A DNA stretch of 64,000 nt from Trueperella pyogenes (GCF_001070855.1 NZ_JVLH01000006.1:62001-126000); one strand, 5' to 3'. Counted from the stretch's first letter, positions 51,842 to 62,318 are shown. Translations and numbers: made by a program. Notes: generated by a model from the letters alone, not told the origin.

Positions 51842-52945
51842 GTGGTGACTACCAGCGAAGAAACTCTCGAGCAATCTACCTCTGATGCCTCTCTTGCGCG
51901 TTCTCTTGCGCGTTCGAAGGAAATTGACGAGGCAATCGACCAAGATCCCACGCGTTTTCGCGTGCTTACTGGCGACCGCCCAACTGGACGCCTGCACCTC
52001 GGTCACTACTTCGGTACCCTGCGTAACCGCGTTCTCCTTCAAGAACGCGGAGTCGATACTTGGGTGCTTGTAGCTGACTATCAGGTCATCACAGACCGCG
52101 ATGCTGTCGGCCCCATTCAAGAGCGCGTCCTTGGCCTGGTCACTGACTACCTCGCAGTTGGCTTGGATCCTGAAAAGACAACGATCTTCAACCACTCGTC
52201 AATTCCTGCGCTAAACCAGCTCATGCTTCCTTTCCTTTCCTTGGTCACCGAGGCCGAGTTGCACCGTAACCCCACGGTTAAGGCAGAGTTGGAAGCGACC
52301 GACGGACGTGCAATGACCGGTTTGATGTTGACCTACCCGGTGCATCAGGCCTGTGACATCCTCTTCTGCAAGGCGAATATTGTTCCTGTCGGGCAAGACC
52401 AGCTCCCTCACATTGAGCAGACCCGTCTGATTGCTCAGCGCTTCGATAAGCGTTACGGTCGCGTCGACCCCAAGCGAGCAGTATTCCCCCGTCCTGATGC
52501 GCTTCTTTCAGAGACTCCCCTGCTCTTGGGAACGGACGGAACGAAGATGTCGAAGTCTCGCGGCAACACGATCGAATTGGCGATGACCGCAGATGAGACC
52601 GCAAAAATCTTAAAGCGCGCAAAGACCGATTCAGATCGTCACATCACCTATGATCCTGAGAATCGTCCCGAGGTAGCTAACCTGCTGATGCTAGCTTCTT
52701 TGGCCACCGGCGAGGATCCGGTTGCTATCGCCGAGCGTATCGGTGATGGTGGCGGCGGCGCGCTCAAGACAACCGTTACAGAGGCCCTTAACGAAATGCT
52801 TGCGCCAATCCGTGCACGTCGTGCCGAGCTAGCGGCTGATCCGGGATACCTGCTCTCGATCCTCCGCCAAGGCAATGAGAAGGCAAACGAACGTGCAGAA
52901 AAGACCTTGAATGAGGTCCGCGAAGCGATGCATATGGTCTACTGA
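51842..52945 (+). CDS. trpS: Tryptophanyl-tRNA synthetase
   Basis: Class I synthetase charging tRNA-Trp, 367 residues. HIGH-type motif GRLHLGHYFGTL (about 49-60) and KMSKS in GTDGTKMSKSRGN (about 233-245). The N-terminus carries about 40 residues more than the shortest forms. The start is one of two tandem GTG codons at 51842/51845 with no strong ribosome site. It sits 15 bases after glgX and 124 bases before glgE, an odd housekeeping gene within the glucan cluster. Confidence 0.93.
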   Translation: MVTTSEETLEQSTSDASLARSLARSKEIDEAIDQDPTRFRVLTGDRPTGRLHLGHYFGTLRNRVLLQERGVDTWVLVADYQVITDRDAVGPIQERVLGLVTDYLAVGLDPEKTTIFNHSSIPALNQLMLPFLSLVTEAELHRNPTVKAELEATDGRAMTGLMLTYPVHQACDILFCKANIVPVGQDQLPHIEQTRLIAQRFDKRYGRVDPKRAVFPRPDALLSETPLLLGTDGTKMSKSRGNTIELAMTADETAKILKRAKTDSDRHITYDPENRPEVANLLMLASLATGEDPVAIAERIGDGGGGALKTTVTEALNEMLAPIRARRAELAADPGYLLSILRQGNEKANERAEKTLNEVREAMHMVY

Positions 52946-52961
52946 GCTTCTCGTTACGCTC

Positions 52962-53002
52962 AAGGTGGTGGTTACTTCCACGGAAGTAACCACCACCTTT
53001 TT
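52962..53002 (+). terminator. Terminator of trpS
   Basis: An 18-bp perfect inverted repeat (52962-52979 with 52982-52999), tight loop, then TTT. Confidence 0.88.
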
Positions 53003-53069
53003 GGACCCTTTCTACTCTTTTCCCCTCCTGAGTATGTCGATCGTCACAGTATCGATTAGGCTTGAGTAT

Positions 53070-55088
53070 GTGAACGAGACACTACTTGCGCGCATCCCGG
53101 CCACCGAAGTTTTCCCCGTCGTCGAGGACGGGAATTTGCCGGCTAAAGCAACGGTTTTTGAGGCATTTCCTATCCGAGCAACCGTCTTCAGAGAGGGCCA
53201 CGATGCCTATGCTGCCGAGGCAGTTCTCATTCGCCCCGGCGGCTCCATTCATTCACGCGCCCTCATGCATGACATTGCTCCCGGCCTCGACCGCTACGAA
53301 GCGTGGCTGATGCCAGACGCGGTTGGCAAGTGGAGTTTCCGCATTGATACATGGTCAGACCCCTACGCCACGTGGCGTCACGACGCCGCAGTAAAGATTG
53401 GAGCCGAGGTCGACGTCGAACTCATGCTCGAAGAAGGCGCACTCTTGATGGAACGCGCCGCACGCGGAGAGGCACTGAACAATCCTTCTCAAAAGCAACC
53501 CAGTCGAGCAGGTATTGAAACCCTACTTGCTGCCGCACAGGCCCTACGCGATACTACTCAGACTCCCCAGCGTCGTCTCTCCGCCGGCCTGGCTGCTCCG
53601 GTGCGCGCGGTCTTCCGCAATTTCCCACTCCGTGACCTCTACGGGTCAACCCGTAGCTTCCCTCTCTACGTTGCACGAAACCGCGCCCTCGCAGGTGCGT
53701 GGTACGAGATCTTCCCACGTTCACACGGTGCTTTCCAGGATAAGAAAGGACGCTGGGTATCGGGAACCTTGCGCACCGCGACCGAGGATCTGCCCCGTAT
53801 TGCGTCTATGGGCTTTAACGTTGTCTATTTGACGCCAATTCACCCTATCGGTTTAACCAATCGAAAAGGAAAGAATAACTCTCTGGTTGCTCACAGAGGT
53901 GAACCCGGCAGCCCCTATGGCATTGGTTCAGCTCAGGGCGGCCACGATACTATTCACCCTGAGCTGGGTGATTTCGACGATTTTGATTATTTCGTTACCC
54001 AGTCAAAAGATCTGGGCTTAGAGGTTGCACTGGATATCGCACTTCAGTGTTCCCCCGACCATCCGTGGGTGAGCGAGCATCCAGAATGGTTCACTCAGCG
54101 CGCAGATGGCTCGATCGCTTACGCAGAGAACCCACCGAAGAAATATCAGGATATCTATCCCCTGAACTTCGATCGAGATCCAGAAGGAATCTACACGGCA
54201 ATTCGTGACATGCTCGAATTGTGGATTTCCCACGGGGTGACGATCTTCCGTATCGATAATCCGCACACGAAACCCGTTCCTTTCTGGGAAAGGCTCCTAA
54301 AAGAAATCCATACTCATCATCCGGAAGTTATTTTCCTTGCCGAGGCCTTCACCCGCCCCGCAATGATGCGTACCTTGGGTGCGGTTGGCTTTGACCAGTC
54401 CTACACCTATTTCGCGTGGAGAACCGAAAAGCAAGAAATCGAAGAGTATCTTCAGGAGCTCGCACACGATACTGCGCACCTTATTCGTCCGACCTTCTGG
54501 CCCACGACGCACGATATTCTCACTCCTCAAATGACCTCTGGGGGAAGTGCAATCTTCGCAATTCGCGCGATGTTGGCGGCACTTGGAGCACCCTCATGGG
54601 GAATCTACTCGGGATACGAGTGGGTTGAAAATATTCAGCGCCAGGGTGCCGAAGAACCCAACGATAACGAGAAGTATGAATTCCGGCCTCGTGATCCAAA
54701 GCTTGCCCAAGAGACGGGAATCCCGGCTCTGCTAACACTTCTCAATAGCGCTCGTGAACGCCACCCAGCACTGCGCCAGCTTCACGATCTTCGCATCCAC
54801 CCCACGACCTCGGAGAAGATCCTGTGCTTCTCCAAGCATGTCCCCGCTCGATTCTCAGCGACCGGTTTGCCCGATACAGTCATCGTCGTGATCTCCTTGG
54901 ACCCAGAAAATACGGTTGAAGGGGAAATCGATGTTGATTTGAGCGGACTTTCCTTGGGGACATCATCGGCAAACTTTACCGTGGTCGATGAGCTCGACGG
55001 ACAGCATTACTCCTGGTCACGCACCAATTGGGTACGCCTGTCCCCCTGGGATCGATTAGGTCATGTCATGGCCATCGAAACCGAGTAA
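53070..55088 (+). CDS. glgE: Maltose-1-phosphate maltosyltransferase GlgE
   Basis: GH13_3 enzyme that adds maltose from maltose-1-phosphate to an alpha-1,4-glucan. I start it at the GTG at 53070 (VNETLLARIPATEV), because the longer frame covers the trpS terminator; that gives 672 residues. It shows the N-terminal beta domain (to about 200), the substrate loop RKGKNNSLVAHRGEPGSPYG (about 270), nucleophile in FRIDNPHTKP (about 395) and acid in IFLAEAFTRP (about 423). TreS and Mak are not in the window, so the source of maltose-1-phosphate is elsewhere. Confidence 0.94.
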   Translation: MNETLLARIPATEVFPVVEDGNLPAKATVFEAFPIRATVFREGHDAYAAEAVLIRPGGSIHSRALMHDIAPGLDRYEAWLMPDAVGKWSFRIDTWSDPYATWRHDAAVKIGAEVDVELMLEEGALLMERAARGEALNNPSQKQPSRAGIETLLAAAQALRDTTQTPQRRLSAGLAAPVRAVFRNFPLRDLYGSTRSFPLYVARNRALAGAWYEIFPRSHGAFQDKKGRWVSGTLRTATEDLPRIASMGFNVVYLTPIHPIGLTNRKGKNNSLVAHRGEPGSPYGIGSAQGGHDTIHPELGDFDDFDYFVTQSKDLGLEVALDIALQCSPDHPWVSEHPEWFTQRADGSIAYAENPPKKYQDIYPLNFDRDPEGIYTAIRDMLELWISHGVTIFRIDNPHTKPVPFWERLLKEIHTHHPEVIFLAEAFTRPAMMRTLGAVGFDQSYTYFAWRTEKQEIEEYLQELAHDTAHLIRPTFWPTTHDILTPQMTSGGSAIFAIRAMLAALGAPSWGIYSGYEWVENIQRQGAEEPNDNEKYEFRPRDPKLAQETGIPALLTLLNSARERHPALRQLHDLRIHPTTSEKILCFSKHVPARFSATGLPDTVIVVISLDPENTVEGEIDVDLSGLSLGTSSANFTVVDELDGQHYSWSRTNWVRLSPWDRLGHVMAIETE

Positions 55089-55124
55089 TTATTGGATCTT
55101 CTTTAAACGTGAGATGATGAACAC

Positions 55125-57311
55125 ATGGAACCTCAAGCGACAGCAGTGGCCACAGACGTCCTCGATGCGGTAGCCGAAGGGCGCTATCCTCTCCCCCACG
55201 ATGTGCTGGGAGCACACCTCAATGACGGTGTTGTCACGATCCGCAGCGTTCACCATCTGGCCGATTCGGTCGAGGTGCTCACTCAGGACCATACCTACCA
55301 TGCAACCCACGAACACGGGGGTGTTTGGGTATGCGTCTTCGCTGCAGAAGACATTCCCGACTATCGACTGCGCGTGACCTACGGAGATCATTCGCAGGTT
55401 GTTGATGACCCCTACAGGTTCCTCCCGACCGTTGGTGAAATGGATACCTATCTGATCTCCGAAGGGCGCCATGAGCGCCTCTGGGAGGTCTTGGGTGCCC
55501 ACCTCATGCATTTTGATGGTGTCATGGGACCTGTCGATGGCGTTGCCTTCGCAGTGTGGGCTCCCAATGCGCAGGCCGTGCGTGTTGTCGGTGACTTCAA
55601 TTTCTGGGACGGGACCGGACACGCCATGCGCACGATGGGCGCTTCTGGAGTGTGGGAGCTCTTCATTCCCGGCATTGGTGTCGGCGCCCGCTACAAGTTT
55701 GAAATCCAAGGACCATCGGGAAACTGGTTCCAAAAAGCAGACCCCATGGCTCGGGCAACGGAAATTCCCCCAGCCACGGCCTCGGTCGTCACCGATGTCT
55801 TCCACACATGGAACGACGAAGACTGGCTTCGCGCACGTGAGGACGCTAACCCCCACAGCGGCCCCATGTCGATTTACGAGGTTCACGCAGGCTCCTGGAA
55901 GCAGGATCTGGGTTACCGCGGCTTGGCTGATGAGTTAATCCCCTACGTCAAGAAGATGGGGTTCACCCACGTCGAATTCATGCCTCTTGCTGAGCATCCC
56001 TTCGGCGGGTCTTGGGGTTACCAAGTCACTTCCTATTACGCACCAACCTCGCGCTATGGCACTCCCGATGATTTCCGTTACCTTGTGGACCGTCTCCACC
56101 AAGAAGGTATTGGTGTGATCTTGGACTGGGTACCCGCCCACTTCCCCAAGGACGATTGGGCACTGGCACGCTTCGACGGTACCCCGCTATATGAAGATCC
56201 TGATCCGCTGCGCGGTGAGCATCCGGATTGGGGAACCTACGTCTTTAATTTCGGCCGCAATGAAGTGCGAAACTTCTTGGTTGCAAATGCACTGTACTGG
56301 CTTGACCAATTCCACATCGACGGCCTACGTGTTGATGCCGTTGCTTCCATGCTCTATCTGGATTATTCGCGCAAGGACGGCCAGTGGCGTCCGAACCAAT
56401 ACGGCGGGCGTGAGAATCTCGAGGCGATTTCTTTCCTTCAGGAAGCAACTGCGACCTCCTACCGTCTGCATCCTGGAATTGTCATGATTGCCGAAGAATC
56501 GACCGCATGGCCCGGAGTTACTGCTCCTACCTCTGGGGGCGGCCTAGGGTTTGGAATGAAGTGGAACATGGGGTGGATGAATGACACCCTACGTTATCTC
56601 TCCGAAGATCCTGTCAATCGTCGTTGGCATCACGGTGAGCTGACCTTCTCACTGGTTTATGCCTTCTCAGAGAACTACGTGCTGCCTCTGTCTCACGACG
56701 AGGTCGTTCACGGCAAGGGCGCGCTTGTCTCCAAGATGCCCGGTGATCATTGGCAACAGATGGCTGGCTTGCGTTCGCTCTTCGCCTACCAATGGTCGCA
56801 CCCCGGTAAGCAGCTGATCTTCATGGGACAGGAATTTGCACAGGAACAAGAGTGGAATGAAAGCTACTCGCTAGATTGGTGGCTCTACGATCGGCCCGAT
56901 CATGCCGGAATGGCAGCTTTGGTTACGCGCCTCAACGAGCTCTACCGCAGCCACTCAGCACTGTGGAATGACACCTACACAGGTTTCGAGTGGATTGATG
57001 CCTCCGATGGCGATCACAACCTGATCTCTTATATCCGTAAGTCCGAGGCCACTAGCGGCCACCGCGCTCAGGATGAGCTTGTGTGCGTGGTGAACTTCGC
57101 TGGTAACCCCCACGAGGGCTACCGCATCGGCCTGCCTCATGCGGGAACCTGGCAAGAGGTCGTCAATACGGATGACCCACAATATGGTGGTTCAGGAGTC
57201 GTTAATATCGGCGAACTCGTTGCTGAAGAGATCCCCTGGAATGGACGCCCCTACTCGGTTGAGCTTCGCGTTCCTCCTCTGGGTGCTCTCTGGCTGGCAC
57301 CGCAGCGCTAA
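55125..57311 (+). CDS. glgB: 1,4-alpha-glucan branching enzyme
   Basis: GH13_9 enzyme that makes alpha-1,6 branches in glycogen. The 728-residue protein has an N-terminal CBM48 pair (about 20-225), then the barrel with [19 protein letters not shown] (about 327), nucleophile [15 protein letters not shown] (about 401), acid in [12 protein letters not shown] (about 453) and HDEVVHGKG (about 524). Directly after glgE on the same strand, completing glgX-trpS-glgE-glgB; GlgE and GlgB act together in glucan building. Confidence 0.95.
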   Translation: MEPQATAVATDVLDAVAEGRYPLPHDVLGAHLNDGVVTIRSVHHLADSVEVLTQDHTYHATHEHGGVWVCVFAAEDIPDYRLRVTYGDHSQVVDDPYRFLPTVGEMDTYLISEGRHERLWEVLGAHLMHFDGVMGPVDGVAFAVWAPNAQAVRVVGDFNFWDGTGHAMRTMGASGVWELFIPGIGVGARYKFEIQGPSGNWFQKADPMARATEIPPATASVVTDVFHTWNDEDWLRAREDANPHSGPMSIYEVHAGSWKQDLGYRGLADELIPYVKKMGFTHVEFMPLAEHPFGGSWGYQVTSYYAPTSRYGTPDDFRYLVDRLHQEGIGVILDWVPAHFPKDDWALARFDGTPLYEDPDPLRGEHPDWGTYVFNFGRNEVRNFLVANALYWLDQFHIDGLRVDAVASMLYLDYSRKDGQWRPNQYGGRENLEAISFLQEATATSYRLHPGIVMIAEESTAWPGVTAPTSGGGLGFGMKWNMGWMNDTLRYLSEDPVNRRWHHGELTFSLVYAFSENYVLPLSHDEVVHGKGALVSKMPGDHWQQMAGLRSLFAYQWSHPGKQLIFMGQEFAQEQEWNESYSLDWWLYDRPDHAGMAALVTRLNELYRSHSALWNDTYTGFEWIDASDGDHNLISYIRKSEATSGHRAQDELVCVVNFAGNPHEGYRIGLPHAGTWQEVVNTDDPQYGGSGVVNIGELVAEEIPWNGRPYSVELRVPPLGALWLAPQR

Positions 57312-57323
57312 GCTTCTTAGCAC

Positions 57324-57369
57324 TTAGGGGTGTGGGGAACAGATTTTCATCTGTTCCCCACACCCCTAA
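57324..57369. terminator. Bidirectional terminator after glgB
   Basis: Perfect 21-bp stem (57324-57344 with 57349-57369) with a four-base loop between convergent glgB and the thioredoxin/TPR gene. No clear T tail. Confidence 0.82.
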
Positions 57370-57390
57370 TTAGCTGCCTGCTAACAGCTT

Positions 57391-58290
57391 CTAGATCATC
57401 AACAGCGCAGACAAACGCCGTCTTGCAGCCTTAACCTCCGGGGTATTCCCCGCAATGCGGAAAAGATCAAGCAGCCTGACACGGTAATCTTCACGTTGAT
57501 CCTCCGGGCTGTCTTCGATGAGACGCAGAAGGACATTAAACGCCTCGGCGGTCTTTCCCTCATTGAAGAGTGCATCTGCCTGTGCGGAGGGATCGCTGTT
57601 TTCCTGAGCTTCACGCAGTTTGAAATTAATCCGCGCGCGGTGATTCTTTGCCTCTTCATCGCGGGGATTGTGTTCAATAATCTTCTCCCAGGCAGCCTGC
57701 GCAGCTTCAAGATCTCCGCGTTCTTCAGCTTCAAGGGCGAAGACGTGCTCCTCTGGAATGGGCTTCGCGACATCGGATCCACTCACAGCAATCCGACCGG
57801 TCACCCCCATCTGCCCAGCAGCCTTCAGCAAATCCTCGATAACAGGGGCAATCTGTTCCTTAGCGGCAACACCTTGGAAGAGAGGGACAGGACGCGCGCC
57901 GACAAGAGCGACCGTTGTCGGAAGCACCTGCACTTGGAATGCCTGTGCAACTCGAGGGGCCTGTTGAACATCGACCTCAACAAGTTGGAAGGCACCCGCC
58001 TTTTCTCGTGCAAGCTCTTCAAGGGTGGCCAGCAACTGTTTAGATTCAAGAGATTGAGCAGCCCAAAGAACGAGGACAACCGGAACCTTTTGAGAATTCG
58101 CGGCAATGGCCTCAAAAGAGGAATCATCGCAGGAATCAATCAGCGGAATGCTGATGCCACCGGCACCGCCTTCTCGACTTGTCTGCTGAGAAGTGCTGGG
58201 GCCTCCCTGTCCTGCGGCGGAAGCAGCTGCACTAAGGTCGAGTGCACCGTGCGAATCTGCAGGCTGAGGATTGTGAGCATCATTATTCAT
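57391..58290 (-). CDS. Thioredoxin-fold/TPR co-chaperone-like protein (CnoX/YbbN type)
   Basis: A 299-residue cytoplasmic protein with a low-complexity Ala/Ser/Gln-rich start, a thioredoxin-like domain (about 45-165: VVLVLWAAQSLESKQLLATLEEL, with the CxxC position replaced by Ser/Ala-Gln, so redox-inactive) and TPR-like helices (about 185-299). This architecture matches CnoX/YbbN holdase co-chaperones, which help fold proteins under stress. GGAGA precedes the ATG at 58290. It ends a run of three genes with the lipoprotein and the membrane protein upstream. Confidence 0.8.
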   Translation of the reverse strand: MNNDAHNPQPADSHGALDLSAAASAAGQGGPSTSQQTSREGGAGGISIPLIDSCDDSSFEAIAANSQKVPVVLVLWAAQSLESKQLLATLEELAREKAGAFQLVEVDVQQAPRVAQAFQVQVLPTTVALVGARPVPLFQGVAAKEQIAPVIEDLLKAAGQMGVTGRIAVSGSDVAKPIPEEHVFALEAEERGDLEAAQAAWEKIIEHNPRDEEAKNHRARINFKLREAQENSDPSAQADALFNEGKTAEAFNVLLRLIEDSPEDQREDYRVRLLDLFRIAGNTPEVKAARRRLSALLMI

Positions 58291-58303
58291 GAAGAAGATC
58301 TCC

Positions 58304-59317
58304 TTAACGCTGATCAGGGTTGCCGGCGCCATCATCCTTGACGACCGAGCCAAGTGCGCGTTCCGCGCCAACGGCGCTTATCAGCTGCGAATCCGAGCCG
58401 GTCTTGGGGATGTGCAGGAGCACGGTCACAATGTAGGTTGCTGTCGCCTTTCCCTTGACCGTATCATCATCGCCTTCTGCCAATGCAGCAGTTGTTCCCC
58501 CGAGGCGCATAGTCGAACGAGCAACAGTGCGCTGATAGGTCTGAGTATAGGTGAATGAAGCGACAACAAGAGCTGAACCATCGACCAGTTCGACACCGAC
58601 AATCGGGAAATCAGCCGAGAGATCAGCATGTGCCTGAACATTTCCAGCAGCCTGAACCGCATCATTCAAACTCTTCGCATCCTGCAAATAGCGACGAGCA
58701 AAATCATCACCCGCATACTGATCGTTACCGGCATTACCGGAATTCAGCATGTCCACGTAGCCCTGGAGCGCTTCCTTCGGGGTCTTCACGAATCCCTGAG
58801 CATCAGGACCAAGTGCCGCAGAGCCCTTCTCCACGTTATCCAGCTGGAATTGAGCTCCACCAAGCGCGCGCGTCCAGCCGACGAGCTTGTACTTCGATCG
58901 CGCGTCATCTTGAACTGCGAATGCGAGCACAGGAAGAGATGCCTGATCAGGGCTGGAAACATTCACAATAACGCGCGGCCACTGGTCCGAATTTGTCACT
59001 GCAACCGAACCCTGGTTGACGACAAGCTTAGGCACCTCAGTATTCGTTGCTTTAGCAGCAGCATACTGGTCACTACGCATACGCAATGCCCCGCCCTCAA
59101 GCCGAGGTTCAAGAGCAGCCGCGTCACGTGTCGCATCAGCAGTATTGATCGTGTCCTGAATAGATCCAAGAACACGCTCGATGCGAGCCGAGTCTAGGTT
59201 CGGAGAAGCAGAAGAAGGCTGGGAAGTCACCTCGGGAGCAACTAGATCACGGCTGCTACATGCCCCAAGAACAAGTGCAGGCACGCACAGAACCGGGAGG
59301 ATACGTCGTAATCTCAT
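58304..59317 (-). CDS. Hypothetical lipoprotein
   Basis: A 337-residue protein with a lipoprotein signal: basic start (MRLRR), hydrophobic core and lipobox LGAC, then a Ser/Pro-rich spacer. The mature part is soluble; the segment about 205-300 (VDMLNSGNAG, FARRYLQDA, VASFTYTQTY) resembles NTF2-like domains, but I am not certain. It starts two bases after the acidic membrane protein's stop and 14 bases before the CnoX-like gene, so the three are one unit. An actinobacterial envelope protein of unknown job. Confidence 0.7.
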   Translation of the reverse strand: MRLRRILPVLCVPALVLGACSSRDLVAPEVTSQPSSASPNLDSARIERVLGSIQDTINTADATRDAAALEPRLEGGALRMRSDQYAAAKATNTEVPKLVVNQGSVAVTNSDQWPRVIVNVSSPDQASLPVLAFAVQDDARSKYKLVGWTRALGGAQFQLDNVEKGSAALGPDAQGFVKTPKEALQGYVDMLNSGNAGNDQYAGDDFARRYLQDAKSLNDAVQAAGNVQAHADLSADFPIVGVELVDGSALVVASFTYTQTYQRTVARSTMRLGGTTAALAEGDDDTVKGKATATYIVTVLLHIPKTGSDSQLISAVGAERALGSVVKDDGAGNPDQR

Positions 59318-59319
59318 CG

Positions 59320-60684
59320 TCACTGTCCCTTCTGTCCGCGTTGCTTCGGTGAAATCCAGCTCCCCATGAGCGATCCCCACGAGCGCTTTTCTTCGGATCC
59401 TTCACCGGTGGATGCTTCTTCTTGCTTCTCCACCTGAGGAATCAAGCCAGTATCGAATTCCTGGCCACCAATCACCAAGCGCTCCTCGCCCTTTTCGCGC
59501 GCCTGACGCAGTGCGCGGCGCGAAGGAAGAACCGCACCCGGACGAATACCGGACAAATCAATAATTCCAGTATCTGTTGATTCACGAGCAGGTGGGTCTA
59601 CTTCGTCATCGTGATAGGCAATGCCGTGGCGACCACGACGCGGCTCAGAGTCCGAAGATTCATCCTGATCGGTGACGAAAGTTTCATCAACTCCAGCGCT
59701 CTCTTCAGCGGCACGGTCGTCTGAGGATGCGTCTTCTGGCATTTCCTCGTCAAACTCAGCGGCCTCGGTGGAGGAATCCTGGGCCGTTACGTCATCAGGC
59801 GTTTCCCCGCCCTCGGCTAAGTCGCTGTACTCTTCAGCTTCTTCGTTGTCGCTTTGAAGGGTTTCGGTTTCTGCTTCAGAAGACTCGAAGTTTTCGGCGG
59901 TTTCAAAGAAGGCGGGATCCACCTGTTGAGATGCCCCTTCTTCTGCTTCACCTTCCTTGCCCTTTTCTTCTTCAGAAGCCACATGACGTTCACGCCAAAG
60001 AACGAGGCCGACCAAGGCAGCGGCGACGAGAAGGCAGATGAATGTAATGACGCCGGCAGTGATTGCTAAAACATTCGCATGCGGCGTCTGCCAGGTCATA
60101 GTGACCGTCAAATCAGAGGGAGTCGTTCCATCTGAAGTAATAACCAGCGAACGACCTGCTGCAACATCACGAAGGGTCATCGTTGCGGACGAAGGAGCGG
60201 TCGCCTCGTCAAGCCACATATCTCCACCGGCAGCCGACAGAGTTGGAGTCGCGCTGGGAGAAGGCGATGGCTGAGCATTCTGATCAGGGTTTTGTGGAGC
60301 CTCACTGGAGGGCGAAGGAGAAGGTGACGAGGTTGCCGACGTTGCGGAGTCATGCCCCTCGGTCAAAAGATTCTCACGGTTCGCCGAGATGCCAGTGATT
60401 TCCGCATAAGACAGATCAGAAACCCATGCACGAACGTCTGCCGCTGTACCCAACGCCATCGTCACTTGCTTTCCCGAGGCAGAAGCCGCGGTAACGGTGA
60501 CTTCACCCCCCTCGAGTTGGAAGAGTCCTTCGCGGGTGATGACGACCGGCTGCTGGGGGGTAACAGTCGCACTAATTTGTTGCGTTGGCTTCCATACAGT
60601 CAAAGCCAATACTGCGACGATCGCAGCAATCACTGCAACTGCACATGCTGCAGCTGCTCCTGAAAATCTTCTGAGCTGGTCCAC
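59320..60684 (-). CDS. Hypothetical membrane protein with acidic cytoplasmic region
   Basis: A 454-residue protein of unknown function. I start it at the GTG at 60684 (AGGAGA six bases upstream), not a TTG at 60714. It has an N-terminal membrane helix (about 9-30), an outside domain (about 35-200, ending in a Ser/Pro-rich region), a second helix (about 215-240) and a long, very acidic cytoplasmic tail (about 245-390), followed by a basic end. It resembles envelope proteins conserved in Actinomyces. First gene of the unit with the lipoprotein and the CnoX-like gene. Confidence 0.7.
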   Translation of the reverse strand: MDQLRRFSGAAAACAVAVIAAIVAVLALTVWKPTQQISATVTPQQPVVITREGLFQLEGGEVTVTAASASGKQVTMALGTAADVRAWVSDLSYAEITGISANRENLLTEGHDSATSATSSPSPSPSSEAPQNPDQNAQPSPSPSATPTLSAAGGDMWLDEATAPSSATMTLRDVAAGRSLVITSDGTTPSDLTVTMTWQTPHANVLAITAGVITFICLLVAAALVGLVLWRERHVASEEEKGKEGEAEEGASQQVDPAFFETAENFESSEAETETLQSDNEEAEEYSDLAEGGETPDDVTAQDSSTEAAEFDEEMPEDASSDDRAAEESAGVDETFVTDQDESSDSEPRRGRHGIAYHDDEVDPPARESTDTGIIDLSGIRPGAVLPSRRALRQAREKGEERLVIGGQEFDTGLIPQVEKQEEASTGEGSEEKRSWGSLMGSWISPKQRGQKGQ

Positions 60685-60798
60685 TCGGAGTCTCCTATTA
60701 ATGGGATATGTCAACCTCTAGTTGTAACTCTACGGGCAAACAACACGAGTGCATACTGGAGGTGTCTCACGCCACGTGCACGTAGCTAATCACGCCCA

Positions 60799-61095
60799 TT
60801 ATGCCGGGCGAAGACCACGTTTCCAACAGTTCAGGTGCCAGTGTCGCCGAGCACGAACTCCCTGATCCAATCCATAGGCACGTTCTTCGGGCCATGCAAC
60901 GACGTGCGCACTACCGATGGCAATTGTTTGCAGGCACGCGGGGCAGATATAGGGCTTCGAGGAAGAACGAAGATATTGGACCTGATAGGACTCACCATCA
61001 GGTCCAATTTCGCTGCGCGCAAGTGAGGCGAGAGCCGACATCTGCAATGGTCGGCTCTCGCCCCATGGACGCTTACGAGATCGTTTTCCTCTCAC
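60799..61095 (-). CDS. Small zinc-binding actinobacterial protein
   Basis: A 98-residue conserved protein. It has a basic, Arg-rich start (MRGKRSRKRPW) and a probable zinc site made of CPAC (about 51-54), a His in SAHVV (about 64) and HWHLNCW (about 85-91). Function unknown; a nucleic-acid-binding role is a guess from charge. The ATG overlaps the nagA stop (ATGA at 61092), so it is translated with nagA. Confidence 0.72.
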   Translation of the reverse strand: MRGKRSRKRPWGESRPLQMSALASLARSEIGPDGESYQVQYLRSSSKPYICPACLQTIAIGSAHVVAWPEERAYGLDQGVRARRHWHLNCWKRGLRPA

Positions 61096-62282
61096 TCAAC
61101 TACTGTGCCACGGCGAACTACGCGACGCACATTGAGCTCAGAATCCACCTCGACAATATCTGCAAATTTTCCAGCCTCAAGGCTGCCCACTCGCGGATCG
61201 CCCAAGATCTTAGCGCCTTGAGCTGAGGCCATGTAGACAGCATCCACCAGAGGAATTCCACCCAAAGTCGTTGCCACGCGAACGCAGTCAAGAAGGTGTG
61301 CAGTGCCACCGGCAATAGAATCGCCCTGAGCTAGGCGCGCGATACCGTCACGGACGACAACATCTTGAGGACCAAGCGTGTAGGAGCCATCAGGCATACC
61401 GGCCGCAGCCATCGCATCCGTAATCAGCACGACGTGATCGCGGCCGACAAGTTCGTAGACATCGCGAACAAGAAGTGGATCAACATGGACGTTATCGCAA
61501 ATCAGCTCTGCAACCGCACCTCCACGGGCAGCATCTGAAAGGAATTCTGCGATCGGACCGGTGTCGCGGTGGTGCAGCGGACGCATGCCGTTGAAAAGGT
61601 GCGTAATCGTTGCACGGGGACCACGAGTAGTCGAAGAACCTGCGAAATGCTCACGTGAGTATTCCAAGGCTTGACGCGCAAAGGTCGAGTTCGAATCCGT
61701 ATGCCCCCACGAAGGAATAGCACCCCCATCGATCAGCGCTTCGGCAACAGAACCTGCACCAAACGCACGGGGCTTTTCCGGAGCAAGTGTCATTGAAAGT
61801 GCGTACCCCTTGCATTCATCAATGAGTTCGCGAGTGAGATCGGGATCTGGATCAACAATGTAGGTCGGATCCTGCGCGCCGCAACGCGCGTGTGAAACAA
61901 AAGGACCTTCGAAGTGAATACCCGCAATCTCACCCTTTTCGGCAAGCGAAGCTAGGGTGCGAGCACGTGCTTTCAAGGTGTCAGCATCAGCGGTGACGCA
62001 CGAAGCAACCAACGAGGTCGTACCGTGACGACGGTGTTCCATGACGGCTTGCATTGCGGCCTCGGGCGTCGTTGCATTCGGGAAAGACTCCCCACCGCCT
62101 CCGTGACAGTGCACATCGACAAGTCCCGGAAGGAAAGTCGAGCCAGTTGATTCCGGAAGCTCGCCAGAGAAATCAGATGCCGGGCAAATATGAGAAATAA
62201 ATTGGCCTTCAACGGTGATGACGCCATCTTCAATGATGGAATCTTTCAGGACGATGCGGCCCCGCATAACTTGTGAATCCAT
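61092..62282 (-). CDS. nagA: N-acetylglucosamine-6-phosphate deacetylase
   Basis: Metal-dependent amidohydrolase that converts GlcNAc-6-phosphate to glucosamine-6-phosphate in the cytoplasm. It has the metal-binding PGLVDVHCHGGGG (about 54), the IHFEGPFVS segment with catalytic Glu (about 123), THLFNGMRPLHHRDTG (about 228) and LITDAMAAAGMPDG (about 284, catalytic Asp). The ATG at 62282 gives 396 residues; a GTG at 62318 right after the previous stop, or an ATG at 62300, are alternatives. It would use the product of a GlcNAc PTS, such as the split EIIB/EIIA at 13816. Confidence 0.92.
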   Translation of the reverse strand: MDSQVMRGRIVLKDSIIEDGVITVEGQFISHICPASDFSGELPESTGSTFLPGLVDVHCHGGGGESFPNATTPEAAMQAVMEHRRHGTTSLVASCVTADADTLKARARTLASLAEKGEIAGIHFEGPFVSHARCGAQDPTYIVDPDPDLTRELIDECKGYALSMTLAPEKPRAFGAGSVAEALIDGGAIPSWGHTDSNSTFARQALEYSREHFAGSSTTRGPRATITHLFNGMRPLHHRDTGPIAEFLSDAARGGAVAELICDNVHVDPLLVRDVYELVGRDHVVLITDAMAAAGMPDGSYTLGPQDVVVRDGIARLAQGDSIAGGTAHLLDCVRVATTLGGIPLVDAVYMASAQGAKILGDPRVGSLEAGKFADIVEVDSELNVRRVVRRGTVVE

Positions 62283-62318
62283 ACGAATATTTTCGCACAT
62301 TTTCAGCTGCGCGATCAC

